Shown here: positions 23,907 through 32,049 of the stretch, in pieces
Layout: each line of letters starts with the position of its first letter
How positions within the stretch are numbered: position 1 is the stretch's first letter
Assembly: GCA_036677085.1 (NCBI GenBank)
Contig: JAKFFI010000052.1
Span: 73,824-137,823, forward strand
Length of the DNA: 64,000 nt
Direction of reading: 5' to 3'
Source of the DNA: JAGPUQ01 sp036677085
GTDB taxonomy: Bacteria > Pseudomonadota > Gammaproteobacteria > Pseudomonadales > Porticoccaceae
Made by a program: the position numbers and the translations under genes
The notes under the pieces: generated by a model
Told to the model about the DNA's origin: nothing
Database searches by the model: none
What the model saw: the letters and a program-made list of their open reading frames with translations, nothing else

Positions 23907-24068
23907 ATGAGAAAGCAATTCAAGATCAAACGCCGCAGCTGCGCGCTGTGCAAGCCGCACAAGCGGGGCTGGTCTTCGCGCTGGCCGGCGCGCCAGCGGC
24001 AGGCGCTCGTGCAGGCTGACCGGGAGATCCGGACCACCCGGGGACAGCTGCCGCCGCAGGCCGTATAG
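23907..24068 (+). CDS. Small conserved CALC-motif protein
   Basis: A 53-aa basic protein beginning MRKQFKIKRRSCALCKPHKRGW. The SCALCKPHK motif with a CxxC pair looks like a mini zinc-binding knuckle and is shared, as far as can be recalled, by short uncharacterised proteins in many proteobacteria that also begin with a basic KxKRRSCALCKPHK stretch. The second half (WPARQRQALVQADREIR) is a likely helix. It overlaps only non-conserved open frames on the opposite strand. The start has no strong ribosome-binding site. The function is unknown. Confidence 0.65.
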   Translation: MRKQFKIKRRSCALCKPHKRGWSSRWPARQRQALVQADREIRTTRGQLPPQAV

Positions 24069-24203
24069 CGTCCGCCACACGATCGAATGGATCGCCTCCA
24101 GCGGCCGCGTCTGCTGGGCCTCGTCCAGCACGACGTGAACTGCGCCAAACTCCGTGGGTTGCATCGCGCGCAAGGCTCGTGACAAGAGATGTCCGGCGAG
24201 CAA

Positions 24204-24773
24204 TCAGAAGGGTCCGATGCCTACAACCCTTTCGATGAGCGCCTGCCTGGCTTCCGCATTCAGACGCTTGTCGCGCCAGATCACGAAGATGTATTCGGCA
24301 TCCGTCTTTTCAAATCCCACACGCCGACACACAACTTCGGATTTCGGATGGCCGATACGGGCCCAGATTGCCTGGGTCGACCCCGGCAACGCCGCGAAGC
24401 TTTGTCGCAGCAGTTGTTCTGCAATACCTCCCGACTGACACAGGGTTTGCCATGCTTCGGCAGCGAGCCGGGGGTAGTTGTGGTCGTCAACGACCAGACC
24501 GCCGCACAATTCACAGCCATCCCAATGTGTGTAATGCACGTAGCCAAGCGTCAGTTCACTGCCATCGGCTTGCCTGGCAAAGGCGACAAAATGCCGCGGC
24601 TCGCCGGGAAAGCTATCGGTATGAAAGCGTCGCCGGAACAGTTCGCCTACCAGGGGCTCGGCATCTTCAATCTCCCGAACGCTAAACCAGCTGTCCAGGT
24701 TTCCGTAGTCCGGTGGGACCTTGGGTTCCCGGTGCAGCCCAAGCCGTTTCAACAGCCCGCGCAGTACGTTCAT
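24204..24773 (-). CDS. Uncharacterised protein, possibly GNAT-like
   Basis: A 189-aa cytoplasmic protein with no confident family. The central part (HFVAFARQADGSELTLGYVHY followed by CELCGGLVVDDHNY) and the late IWARIGHPKSEVVCRRVGFEKTDAEYIFVIWRD segment have the strand and RxxGF pattern of GNAT acetyltransferases, although the acetyl-CoA loop is not canonical. Its ATG overlaps the stop of the polysaccharide deacetylase gene (ATGA), so the two are coupled. That pairing suggests work on the same sugar or lipid-linked substrate. Confidence 0.55.
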   Translation of the reverse strand: MNVLRGLLKRLGLHREPKVPPDYGNLDSWFSVREIEDAEPLVGELFRRRFHTDSFPGEPRHFVAFARQADGSELTLGYVHYTHWDGCELCGGLVVDDHNYPRLAAEAWQTLCQSGGIAEQLLRQSFAALPGSTQAIWARIGHPKSEVVCRRVGFEKTDAEYIFVIWRDKRLNAEARQALIERVVGIGPF

Positions 24774-25672
24774 CGTTCCCCCCGCAGTACGGCATCCAGC
24801 AGGTCTTCGAATTCCTGCGGGGAACGCCAGTGCCAGCCACAGACGAAGCGCGGCAATGCCCAGATATTGCTCTGCGGGGTGACAGACGCACCCGCAGTGC
24901 TGAAGGCGGCCTGCAGTCCCAGCGCTGCTCCATGTTGTGGCAGGTACTGGTCTCGCACATAGTCGGAGACATGGCCGTAGGGATAGCAGAACACCGGCAT
25001 GCTGCGATTGCCGGTCTTGAGATTGATGTAGTCCTGGGCAGCGGCGATTTGTCGGTCGGCATCGTCGAAGGTGTCTATGGCATGAAAGCTGCCTTTGTGA
25101 TTGTCGCGCTGCTGCACTTCAGGCAGGGTGTCGTGCACGTGATCCCAGCTGTGGTTGGCGATACCCATGATCCCTGCCCGCGCGCAGTCTTCCCACCAGC
25201 AATCGCGCCACTCGTCCTGCCCGCGCGCGGCGTGCTGGTCAAGAATGGATCGCGCCTCTGGCGAGGCGATGACAAAGGAAACCGCGCGGTAACCCTCGAT
25301 ACAGAGCGGCAGCCATTCCCGGCTTTGCTCCAGCAAGGCGTGAAATCCGGGAATGGTGCCGATTGCGCCGTAGTCGGCCGGCAGGTAGTCATGGTCGCGG
25401 CCGTCGTCGAAGCTCAGGCAGACCAGTTTGCGCCCGGCCACGATCGCCGTATCCAGCTCACCCCGCAGCAGAGCCACCAGCGCTTCGACAGGCAACACTT
25501 GGTAGCCCTTGCGAGCGAGTATCTGCAGATCCTGCTTCAGCGCTTCGTGGTCATTGTTGGCATAGTCGCTGCCGTTTACTGTCCAGCTGTGGTAGCAGAG
25601 AACAGGTATCGCCTCCCAAGCCGGTTTGCGCTCGCTACGGGCCAGAAGGCGGGAAAACCAGTTTCGGAACAT
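24770..25672 (-). CDS. Polysaccharide deacetylase (CE4) family protein
   Basis: A 300-aa NodB-homology protein. The metal/catalytic motifs LSFDDG (86-91, with the paired Asp) and NHSWDH (173-178, metal-binding histidines) are intact, and CYPYGHVSDYV near 230 fits the third motif. No clear signal peptide is seen; the N-terminus (MFRNWFSRLLARSERK) is an amphipathic basic helix that could associate with membrane. It probably removes N-acetyl groups from a cell-envelope or exported glycan. It is coupled to the downstream 24,204 gene. Confidence 0.82.
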   Translation of the reverse strand: MFRNWFSRLLARSERKPAWEAIPVLCYHSWTVNGSDYANNDHEALKQDLQILARKGYQVLPVEALVALLRGELDTAIVAGRKLVCLSFDDGRDHDYLPADYGAIGTIPGFHALLEQSREWLPLCIEGYRAVSFVIASPEARSILDQHAARGQDEWRDCWWEDCARAGIMGIANHSWDHVHDTLPEVQQRDNHKGSFHAIDTFDDADRQIAAAQDYINLKTGNRSMPVFCYPYGHVSDYVRDQYLPQHGAALGLQAAFSTAGASVTPQSNIWALPRFVCGWHWRSPQEFEDLLDAVLRGER

Positions 25673-25688
25673 GTGCCGTCCGTGTTTC

Positions 25689-26010
25689 TCAGGGCTTGAC
25701 GAATTTCAGCACCGCGCGATCGGTGGCGCCATGGGTACCGAGAGAAAATGCCATGGCACTGTGGTCATCTTCACTGTGGGCCTGCAGGTCGCTTTCCTTG
25801 GCCAGACGGAGGCCGGCTGCCAGTGCTTCACGCTTGCTGGCTTCCGGATCGATGCGGTTCCGGCGCTCGTGTTCCGCGTGCCGGAACCGGGCTCGGCGTT
25901 GTGGTCGATGATGAAGTAGACACCGCCTGGCGTGAGTGCGTCCAGTATCTTCCTGTTCAGCACGTCCATCACCACGTCGATGTCGCTCGAGGAAAGGGGT
26001 CCAGGAAAGG
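25689..26010 (-). pseudogene. Frameshifted remnant of SAM-dependent methyltransferase
   Basis: Two overlapping frames together read as the C-terminal half of a class I methyltransferase. One gives DVVMDVLNRKILDALTPGGVYFIIDHNAEPGSGTR; after a one-base slip near 25871 the other gives EHERRNRIDPEASKREALAAG and ends TDRAVLKFVKP, the usual C-terminus of this exported methyltransferase group. The first half, with the SAM-binding glycine motif, is missing. Near the break are two copies of the 12-mer AGGAAAGGGGTC at about 25990 and 26004, suggesting rearrangement. A sequencing error could explain the frameshift but not the missing N-terminal half. Confidence 0.7.
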
Positions 26011-26024
26011 GGTCGATTCTTCAA

Positions 26025-26341
26025 TTGTAGTCTCAGACTGACAGGCGGTTGGATTTCCGCCCTTTCCAGTCCGGAGATGTCTGAACTGGCGATGTGTTGA
26101 GACTGCGCAGGCGCTCGGTGTCTGGGTGCGGCCGCGTTTGCGGAGGCGGCCTTTCTCGTCGGGGAACTCCTGGGGGAAGCAGCAGGGCAGGTGGTGGTTC
26201 AGTCAGGGCGAGAGCACGCTGCAGGAGAGCAGGCGGTGGCTTGATTTTTACCCGCCGTTGGCATCCACTAGGGCAAGACACATTTTTTGACCATCCGATT
26301 CACCGTTCCGGTATTCCGGTCTTTTCTTGCTGGGGGTATTC
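26025..26341. other. Intergenic region with no gene seen
   Basis: About 317 nt lie between the methyltransferase remnant and the amidohydrolase gene. No conserved coding segment, terminator or operator was identified. The frames that are open here are Pro/Arg/Gly-rich and look non-coding. It probably carries the promoter for the 26,342 gene. Confidence 0.4.
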
Positions 26342-27475
26342 ATGCTGCGCGCACCTGTTGTTTCCGCCGATTCCCATATTGTCGAACCGCCCGAGTGCTA
26401 TCGGGATTTCATCGATCCGGCCTACCGCGATCGAGCGCCCTATCTGATCGATGACGGCAAAGGCGGCGATGCCTATGCCATCGAGGGCTACAAGCGACCG
26501 CTTGAAATCGGTCTGATGTCCGCCGCCGGCATTCCCGACGCCGTCATGCCCAAGGTGGCGCCGCACCGCAAGTTTTATGACATGCATCAGAGTGGCTGGG
26601 ATCCTGCCACCCGGGTCGAAGACCAGAAGCGCGACGGCGTCGATGCCGAAATCATCTACGCCTCCGTCGGCATGGTGCTGTGCAATCTCAAGGATCCGCT
26701 CTACAAGGATGCCTGCTTCAAGGCCTACAACCGCTGGCTGGAAGGCTATTGCAGCGCCGCGCCGAAAAACCTGTTCGGGCTCGGCCAGACCGCGATCCTG
26801 TCGGTGGATTCTGCCATCGAGGACTTCCGCCGTATCAAGGCGGCGGGCTTCGTCGGTGTGATGATGCCCGGGCGACCGGTGGAGGAAGACTACGACCACC
26901 CCATGTACGATGCCCTCTGGGAGTGCGCCACCGATCTCGATCTGCCCCTGTGCTTTCATATCCTGACCTCCCGCGAGAGCGCCGCCGCGCTGACCGAATA
27001 CCGCGGCCACAAACTCAACAGCTTCCTGAAACTCATCCGCGGCATCCAGGATCTGGTCGGCCTGTTCGTGCTCGGCGGTGTGTTCGAGCGCCACCCCAAT
27101 CTCAAGTTCGTCGGTGCCGAGGGCGATGCCGGCTGGCTGCCCCACTTCATGCACCGCATGAACCGCGCCGCCTACCGGCACGGCCACGGCAAACACGGCC
27201 CCGTGCTGCCGCGCCCGCCGAGCGAATACATCCGGGAAAACGTCTGGCTCACCTTCCAGGACGACTGGGAAGCCTTCGCCTGCGCGCACCGCATGAATTC
27301 CAAGCGGCTGCTGTGGGCCAACGACTTCCCCCACAGCGATTCCACCTGGCCCTGGTCGCAAGAGATGCTCGCCAACCACACCGCGGGAGTGTCCGAGGAA
27401 GTGCGCGAACAGGCCATGGGGCTCAACTGCATCGAGCTGTTCAATCTGCCGATCCCGGTGCCGGCCCATCACTGA
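26342..27475 (+). CDS. Amidohydrolase-2 family metal-dependent hydrolase
   Basis: A 377-aa TIM-barrel enzyme of the Amidohydro_2 (ACMSD/LigW-related) family, which hydrolyses C-C or C-N bonds or decarboxylates. The first metal motif is SADSHIVEP, with D10 and H12 instead of the usual His-x-His. LPLCFHILTSRE near 205 supplies a later His, and LLWANDFPHSDSTWPWS near 325 carries the last Asp. ATG 26342 follows GGGGG. It is the first gene of a rightward catabolic block. Two related enzymes with the same Asp-x-His form lie at 37,868 and 39,307. Confidence 0.87.
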   Translation: MLRAPVVSADSHIVEPPECYRDFIDPAYRDRAPYLIDDGKGGDAYAIEGYKRPLEIGLMSAAGIPDAVMPKVAPHRKFYDMHQSGWDPATRVEDQKRDGVDAEIIYASVGMVLCNLKDPLYKDACFKAYNRWLEGYCSAAPKNLFGLGQTAILSVDSAIEDFRRIKAAGFVGVMMPGRPVEEDYDHPMYDALWECATDLDLPLCFHILTSRESAAALTEYRGHKLNSFLKLIRGIQDLVGLFVLGGVFERHPNLKFVGAEGDAGWLPHFMHRMNRAAYRHGHGKHGPVLPRPPSEYIRENVWLTFQDDWEAFACAHRMNSKRLLWANDFPHSDSTWPWSQEMLANHTAGVSEEVREQAMGLNCIELFNLPIPVPAHH

Positions 27476-27496
27476 GGTGAGTTGCCGATAGACTCC

Positions 27497-27523
27497 TTCC
27501 GGCGTCCGTGCGTGACGCCGGAA
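27497..27523. repeat. Inverted repeat between amidohydrolase and LLM genes
   Basis: TTCCGGCGTC (27497-27506) and GACGCCGGAA (27514-27523) form a perfect 10-bp stem with a 7-nt loop, 22 nt after the amidohydrolase stop. No T-run follows, so it may slow or stabilise rather than fully end transcription before the LLM gene. Confidence 0.5.
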
Positions 27524-27579
27524 AGGGACGTCGCCCGCGAGCGGGTTTTGTACCCATTATCCGGAGGAGATTTCCCACC

Positions 27580-28917
27580 ATGAAATTCGGCTATTTCACC
27601 GAACGCCCCTACCGCCACCTCGACGAGGACATTGTGCTGGCCAACAAGGCGTTCTTCGGTGTTTCCAACCGCTACTTCGACCGCAAGAAGGCGGCGGAGG
27701 ACTACAACCAGTTCATCGACGAATACTGCCTCGCCGAAGAAGTCGGCTTCGACGGACTCGCGCTGAACGAGCACCATGGCAATCCCTATTGCATGGGCAA
27801 CGTGATCAACACCGAAGCGGCGGTGCTGGCGCGCGCCACCCGCAAGGCCAAGATCATCCTGATCGGCAATCCGCTGCCGGTGATCAAGCACCCGCTGCGC
27901 ATTGCCGAGGAGCTGGCCGAGATCGACCTGATTTCCCGTGGCCGTCTGGTGGCGGGCTGGGTGCGCGGAGCCGGCTCCGAGCAATTCTTCAACAACGCCA
28001 ATCCCGCCTATAACCGGGAAATGTTCAACGAGGCCCACGATTTCATCATCCAGGCCTGGACCCGTCCCGGCCCCTGGCGTTACGAAGGCAAGCATTTCCA
28101 CTACCGCCATGTGAATCCCTGGGCGCTGCCCTATCAGGAGCCCTATCCCCAGCAGTGGATTCCCGGCGTGCTCTCGCCCGAGACCGTGATCTGGTGTGCC
28201 CAGAAACGCTATCCCTACATCGGGCTGGGGTCGGCGCTCGGCCCCACCTGCGATCTCTGGGATCTCTACGCCGATACCGCCGCCGAGCTGGGTTACCAGG
28301 CCGGTCCGGAGAATTTTGGCTACCTGTTGCCGGTGTTTGTCTCCGACAACGAGGAGGAGGCCCAGGAGATCGGTCGCGGCTATGTGTTTGGCGGTGGCCA
28401 GAACGGTTTCAGCCGGCCCGAACACACCTTGCCGCCCGGGTACAACTCGAAGACGGCGATCCGCATGCTGGCCAAGGCGCCCGGCGGCTCTTGGCTCGGC
28501 GTCAGCAAGGAAAAGCTGGCGGCACAGCGTACCGGCAAGTGGCAGGAAGAGCAGGATTACGGCATCGTGAAGGAGAAGCTCTGGAACTCCTACAAGCGCG
28601 CGCAGGAGAACCTCCAGATCGTGGCCGGTACTCCGGAGCAGGTGATCCCCAAGGTGAAGGCGATCCTGAGCGTGATCCGGCCGGGTTCGTTTACGTTCTT
28701 CAACGTCCAGGGCGTGGCATCCGACCAGCAGCGCAACCGCTCCATCGAACTGATCGGCAAGCACATCCTTCCCGAGCTGCGCGAGTACGCCAACAGTATC
28801 GGGTTGTTCGATTCCTTCGAGCGCACCCCGGGCTCCGTGCCACTCGCCCCCGGCTCCCGGCGGGCGCCGGTGTGCGACCGCGCCGGCATGGCGCAACTGG
28901 GTTTGCGGATCTCCTGA
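27580..28917 (+). CDS. Luciferase-like (LLM) flavin-dependent monooxygenase
   Basis: A 445-aa luciferase-family oxidoreductase. It begins MKFGYFTERPYRHL; LALNEHHGNPYCMGN near 62 is the family flavin/substrate motif, and LISRGRLVAGWVRG near 120 and VAGTPEQVIPKV near 350 are further marks. ATG 27580 has GGAGGAG upstream. It is longer than typical (about 340-380) because of a C-terminal extension (SIELIGKHILPELREY onward). It ends at a strong terminator. It is likely a monooxygenase for a ring or ketone substrate, working with the adjacent amidohydrolase. A paralogue is at 29,735. Confidence 0.87.
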   Translation: MKFGYFTERPYRHLDEDIVLANKAFFGVSNRYFDRKKAAEDYNQFIDEYCLAEEVGFDGLALNEHHGNPYCMGNVINTEAAVLARATRKAKIILIGNPLPVIKHPLRIAEELAEIDLISRGRLVAGWVRGAGSEQFFNNANPAYNREMFNEAHDFIIQAWTRPGPWRYEGKHFHYRHVNPWALPYQEPYPQQWIPGVLSPETVIWCAQKRYPYIGLGSALGPTCDLWDLYADTAAELGYQAGPENFGYLLPVFVSDNEEEAQEIGRGYVFGGGQNGFSRPEHTLPPGYNSKTAIRMLAKAPGGSWLGVSKEKLAAQRTGKWQEEQDYGIVKEKLWNSYKRAQENLQIVAGTPEQVIPKVKAILSVIRPGSFTFFNVQGVASDQQRNRSIELIGKHILPELREYANSIGLFDSFERTPGSVPLAPGSRRAPVCDRAGMAQLGLRIS

Positions 28918-28938
28918 GCCTGGCTTGTGGGTATCACC

Positions 28939-28971
28939 AGGGCGGGGGTGGATTCCCCGCCCTTTCTTTTT
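28939..28971 (+). terminator. Rho-independent terminator after LLM gene
   Basis: A 9-bp stem, AGGGCGGGG (28939-28947) with CCCCGCCCT (28955-28963), 7-nt loop, followed by TTCTTTTT. It lies 22 nt after the LLM stop codon and separates it from the DedA gene. Confidence 0.92.
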
Positions 28972-29024
28972 GCACCCGCGCTCCGCTACCGGTATGGTTT
29001 CGTCCTTTGCCGGATTGCGTCCCG

Positions 29025-29660
29025 ATGGAGCTGATCGATTTCGTATTGCACGTCGACCGCCATCTGTTGAACCTGATGGGGCAGTACGGGCTCTGGGTCT
29101 ACGGCATCCTGTTCCTGATCGTCTTTGTCGAAACCGGCTTGGTGGTGATGCCTTTTCTGCCGGGCGACAGCCTGCTGTTTGCGGCCGGCGCGCTCGCCGG
29201 TGTCGGCAGCCTGGACCCGCTGGTGCTCGGCGGCAGCCTGTTCGTGGCGGCGGTGCTGGGCGACAGCGTCAATTATTACGCCGGGTCGCGTATCGGGGCG
29301 GTGGTTTATGCCCGGGATTCGCGCTGGATCCGACGCGATCATCTCGATCGGGCGCGCGAGTTTTTCGAACGCCACGGCGGCAAATCGGTGCTGCTCGCGC
29401 GCTTCGCACCCTTTTTGCGTACTTTCGTGCCCTTCGTGGCCGGCGCGAGCCGCATGCACTACGCGCGCTTCCTGGTTTTCAACGTGCTGGGCGCGCTGTT
29501 CTGGGTCGGTGGCTTTCTCGGTCTGGGCTATTTTTTTGGCAATCTGCCGGGCGTCAAGGAACATTTCACCTGGGTGCTGCTGGGTATCATTGTGCTGAGC
29601 CTGCTGCCCGCGCTGGTGGCCTATCTGCAAGGTCGGCGCCCGGCTTCGAACAACACCTAG
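29025..29660 (+). CDS. DedA/SNARE-associated family membrane protein
   Basis: A 211-aa inner-membrane protein of the DedA family, implicated in phospholipid flipping (undecaprenyl-phosphate or related). The FVETGLVVMPFLPGDSLLFAAG motif near residue 34 and the FFERHGGKSVLLARFAPFLRTFVPFVAG motif near 113, with the conserved Arg and Gly residues, are both present. There are about five hydrophobic segments. ATG 29025 sits in a long open frame; the preceding frame is not DedA-like. It stands after a terminator and is probably an independent unit. Confidence 0.92.
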   Translation: MELIDFVLHVDRHLLNLMGQYGLWVYGILFLIVFVETGLVVMPFLPGDSLLFAAGALAGVGSLDPLVLGGSLFVAAVLGDSVNYYAGSRIGAVVYARDSRWIRRDHLDRAREFFERHGGKSVLLARFAPFLRTFVPFVAGASRMHYARFLVFNVLGALFWVGGFLGLGYFFGNLPGVKEHFTWVLLGIIVLSLLPALVAYLQGRRPASNNT

Positions 29661-29734
29661 CACCGAGGGCGCAGGCGCCACGAGCCCGCGCGCGGATTCG
29701 TTCCCGACAATCCTGATTCGAACTGGAGGATACG

Positions 29735-30679
29735 ATGACACTGCCCCTTGCAAATGACATGCGTTACGGCTGGATGACCAGCATGGACAGCGCCGCCAGC
29801 GTGCGTCAGGTGGTGGCGCTGGCCGAGCGCATCGGCCTCGACTCGCTCTGGGTGGGCGACCATATCGCCTTTGCGGTGCCGATCATGGACCCGCTGATGC
29901 AGCTCGCCCAGGCGGCGGTCCTGAGCGACCGTCTGCTGCTCGGCACCTCGGTGTACCTGTTGCCTCTGCGTCATGCAGTGGCGGTGGCCAAGCAGGTGGC
30001 GACCCTGGATCGCCTGACCTCCGGCCGCTTGCTGTTCGGGGTCGGCGTGGGCGGTGAATTCCCCAACGAATACGCCGCCTGTGGCGTCCCCATCAAGGAG
30101 CGTGGCGCGCGCCTGTCCGAGGGCATCGAAGTGTTGCGCAAGCTCTGGAGCGGCGCGCCCGTCAGCCACGCGGGCCGGTTCTACCCGTTCGAGAATGTGC
30201 AGATGCTGCCCCCGCCGCGCCAGCCGGGCGGCCCGCCGATCTGGTGCGGCGGGCGCTCCGAGGCCGCACTGGCGCGCGCCGGACGGCTCGCGGACGGCTA
30301 TGTTTCCTATGTGGTGACGCCGGAGATGTTCGCCGGCTTTCTGCAAACCATCGAAAACAGCGCCGCCGCGGCCAGACGCGAAATCGACCGCTTCGATACC
30401 GCGCACCTGCTGTTTTTCCGCATCGACAACAGCTTCGAGACCGCCTGGGATGTGGCGACGGCACACCTCTCCGAACGCTATGCCAGCGACTTCCGCGGGC
30501 CGGCGAAAAAGTATTGCGCGTTGGGGCGGCCCGAGGACGTCGCCGCCAGAGTTGCCGAATTCCGCGCGGCGGGTGTCCGTCATCTCATTCTGGATGCGGT
30601 GAGTCCGCCCGGCGAGCGCCACGCCCAGATCGAGCGCTTCGCCACCGAGGTATTGCCGTTGCTGCGCCGGGCGGGATGA
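29735..30679 (+). CDS. Luciferase-like (LLM) flavin-dependent monooxygenase
   Basis: A 314-aa LLM protein, shorter than the 27,580 one and closer to F420- or FMN-dependent reductases of the family. Visible are MRYGWMTSMDSA, the SLWVGDHIAFA segment near 37, VAVAKQVATLDRLTSGRLLFGVGVGGE near 82-108 and YCALGRPEDVAARV near the end. ATG 29735 has a strong GGAGG. It heads a probable operon with the small monooxygenase and the two hotdog proteins that follow. Substrate unknown. Confidence 0.87.
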   Translation: MTLPLANDMRYGWMTSMDSAASVRQVVALAERIGLDSLWVGDHIAFAVPIMDPLMQLAQAAVLSDRLLLGTSVYLLPLRHAVAVAKQVATLDRLTSGRLLFGVGVGGEFPNEYAACGVPIKERGARLSEGIEVLRKLWSGAPVSHAGRFYPFENVQMLPPPRQPGGPPIWCGGRSEAALARAGRLADGYVSYVVTPEMFAGFLQTIENSAAAARREIDRFDTAHLLFFRIDNSFETAWDVATAHLSERYASDFRGPAKKYCALGRPEDVAARVAEFRAAGVRHLILDAVSPPGERHAQIERFATEVLPLLRRAG

Positions 30680-30762
30680 CCCTGCGCCGGGCGCGGGTTA
30701 TAGTGCGGACGCCTGCTTTATAACAATGTCCTTCCCATAAACCAAAGCAAAAGGAGCTACCC

Positions 30763-31050
30763 ATGATCGGTGTTATCGCAACCCTGAAAATCCAGGACGG
30801 CAAACAAGCCGGCTTTGAAGCGCTGATGAAAGAACTCACCGCCGCCGTGCGCGCCAATGAGCCCGCCTGCACCTTCTATCAGCTGCACAAGACCGACGAT
30901 CCCACCACCTATGTGATGCTGGAGCAGTACAAGAGCAAGGCCGATCTGGCCACGCACCGCGAAACCCCGCACTTCAAGACCCTGGGCGGCAAGCTGGGCG
31001 AGTTCCTCGCCGGCGCGCCGGGCATCCAGATCATGCCGGCGGTCGTTTGA
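30763..31050 (+). CDS. Antibiotic biosynthesis monooxygenase (YgiN-type) domain protein
   Basis: A 95-aa ferredoxin-like ABM-fold protein (MIGVIATLKIQDGKQAGFEALMKEL opening, with NEPACTFYQLHKTDDPTTYVMLEQYKSK as the core). Such proteins act as cofactor-free quinol monooxygenases or related enzymes and are usually dimeric. AAGGAG lies 8 nt upstream. It is surrounded by catabolic genes and may oxidise a small ring compound or be an accessory protein. Confidence 0.87.
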   Translation: MIGVIATLKIQDGKQAGFEALMKELTAAVRANEPACTFYQLHKTDDPTTYVMLEQYKSKADLATHRETPHFKTLGGKLGEFLAGAPGIQIMPAVV

Positions 31051-31063
31051 GTCAAGGCCCGGC

Positions 31064-31088
31064 CCGGCGGGCGCGTCCCGCCCGCCGG
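31064..31088. repeat. Inverted repeat between ABM and hotdog genes
   Basis: CCGGCGGG (31064-31071) pairs with CCCGCCGG (31081-31088), and C72/G80 extends the stem to 9 bp with a 7-nt loop. It lies in the 57-nt gap and has no T-run. A role in mRNA processing or partial termination inside the operon is plausible. Confidence 0.4.
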
Positions 31089-31107
31089 ATTATCCAAGGA
31101 GTACAGC

Positions 31108-31563
31108 ATGGCTGAGTTGTTGACCCCGGAAATCAAGGCCCGCATCGGCACCGCCAACCCCCCGATACGGGTCGAGGTCACGCGGCGCGATATTCAGAAA
31201 TACGCGGTATCGACGGGGCAAAAAGCCCGCAAATATCTCGACGGCGACGAAGCACCGCCGCTGTTTCATTTCGGTTACTCGATGGAAATCCTGCCGCCCG
31301 AAGCCTTGCGCAAGGACGGCATCGCCGAGGACAAACTGATTCCGCCGCTGCCCCTCAAGCGCGTCATGGCAGGCAACTCGGACACCGTCTACCACCGGCC
31401 GATTCGCCCCGGCGACCAGCTCGTGATTACCCGCGTGCTCAAGGATATCTACCAGAAGGACGGCAAGACCGGCCCGTTGATTTTCGTCGTCACCGAAACC
31501 CTGGTGACAACCGCTGCCGGCGAGCCGGTGCTGAACGAAACCACCTCCCTGATCGCGAGGTAG
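31108..31563 (+). CDS. FAS1-like/MaoC N-terminal hotdog dehydratase subunit
   Basis: A 151-aa hotdog-fold protein of the MaoC_dehydrat_N (FAS1-like dehydratase) type. VEVTRRDIQKYAVSTGQ near residue 23 and GNSDTVYHRPIRPGDQLVITRVLKDIY near 90 are typical. This fold usually lacks the catalytic Asp/His and pairs with a partner that has it. That partner is the next gene, 4 nt downstream. Together they probably form a heteromeric (R)-specific enoyl-CoA hydratase. Confidence 0.85.
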   Translation: MAELLTPEIKARIGTANPPIRVEVTRRDIQKYAVSTGQKARKYLDGDEAPPLFHFGYSMEILPPEALRKDGIAEDKLIPPLPLKRVMAGNSDTVYHRPIRPGDQLVITRVLKDIYQKDGKTGPLIFVVTETLVTTAAGEPVLNETTSLIAR

Positions 31564-31567
31564 ACCC

Positions 31568-31978
31568 ATGACCGCATACGACAAAATCAAGGTGGGCGAC
31601 GTCCTGCCCAGCCGCGACCACACCGCCGGCATCGTGCAATTGTTCATGTACAACGCCGCGATCTGGAATCCCCATCGCATCCACTTCGACCACGCCTATG
31701 CCACCCAGGAGGAAGGCTATCCGGGCATCGTGCTCGACGGTCCCCTGCAGGGCGACTGGATCGGCCAGGTGGTGACCGACTGGATCGGCGACGACGCGAC
31801 GCTCGTCTCCTTTGGGTACGCCAACCGCCGCGCGGCCTTTCTCGGCGAGACGATGACCGCGGGCGGTCAGGTCGAGGAAAAGGACGACAGCAAGCGCGAA
31901 GTGAAAGTGAGCCTGTTCCTGAAAAATGCGCAGGGCGAAGTCACCATTCCCGGACACGCCGTGGTGCGTTTTCGCTGA
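31568..31978 (+). CDS. MaoC-family hydratase
   Basis: A 136-aa hotdog hydratase. The hydratase-2 motif is recognisable in WNPHRIHFDHAYATQEEGYPGIVLDGPLQGDW (about residues 36-67), with the D...H catalytic pair at H43/D46-type positions seen in MaoC proteins. It begins 4 nt after the previous stop and so is likely coupled. It should add water to a trans-2-enoyl-CoA or related substrate of this block. Confidence 0.87.
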   Translation: MTAYDKIKVGDVLPSRDHTAGIVQLFMYNAAIWNPHRIHFDHAYATQEEGYPGIVLDGPLQGDWIGQVVTDWIGDDATLVSFGYANRRAAFLGETMTAGGQVEEKDDSKREVKVSLFLKNAQGEVTIPGHAVVRFR

Positions 31979-32049
31979 ATCCGCTTCGGTAGTGGAAAGC
32001 GGCGGCAGGATGCGGCGGTCGCCGTAGTTTGACTGATGGAGTATCGCCC

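Noticed and set aside
23829..24203. Minus-strand frame of 124 codons
   Set aside because: It overlaps the CALC-motif protein on the other strand, whose sequence looks conserved, and has no recognisable domain of its own.
26033..26281. Possible remnant gene in the 26.0-26.3 kb gap
   Set aside because: The translated sequence is Pro/Arg-rich and resembles no known family.
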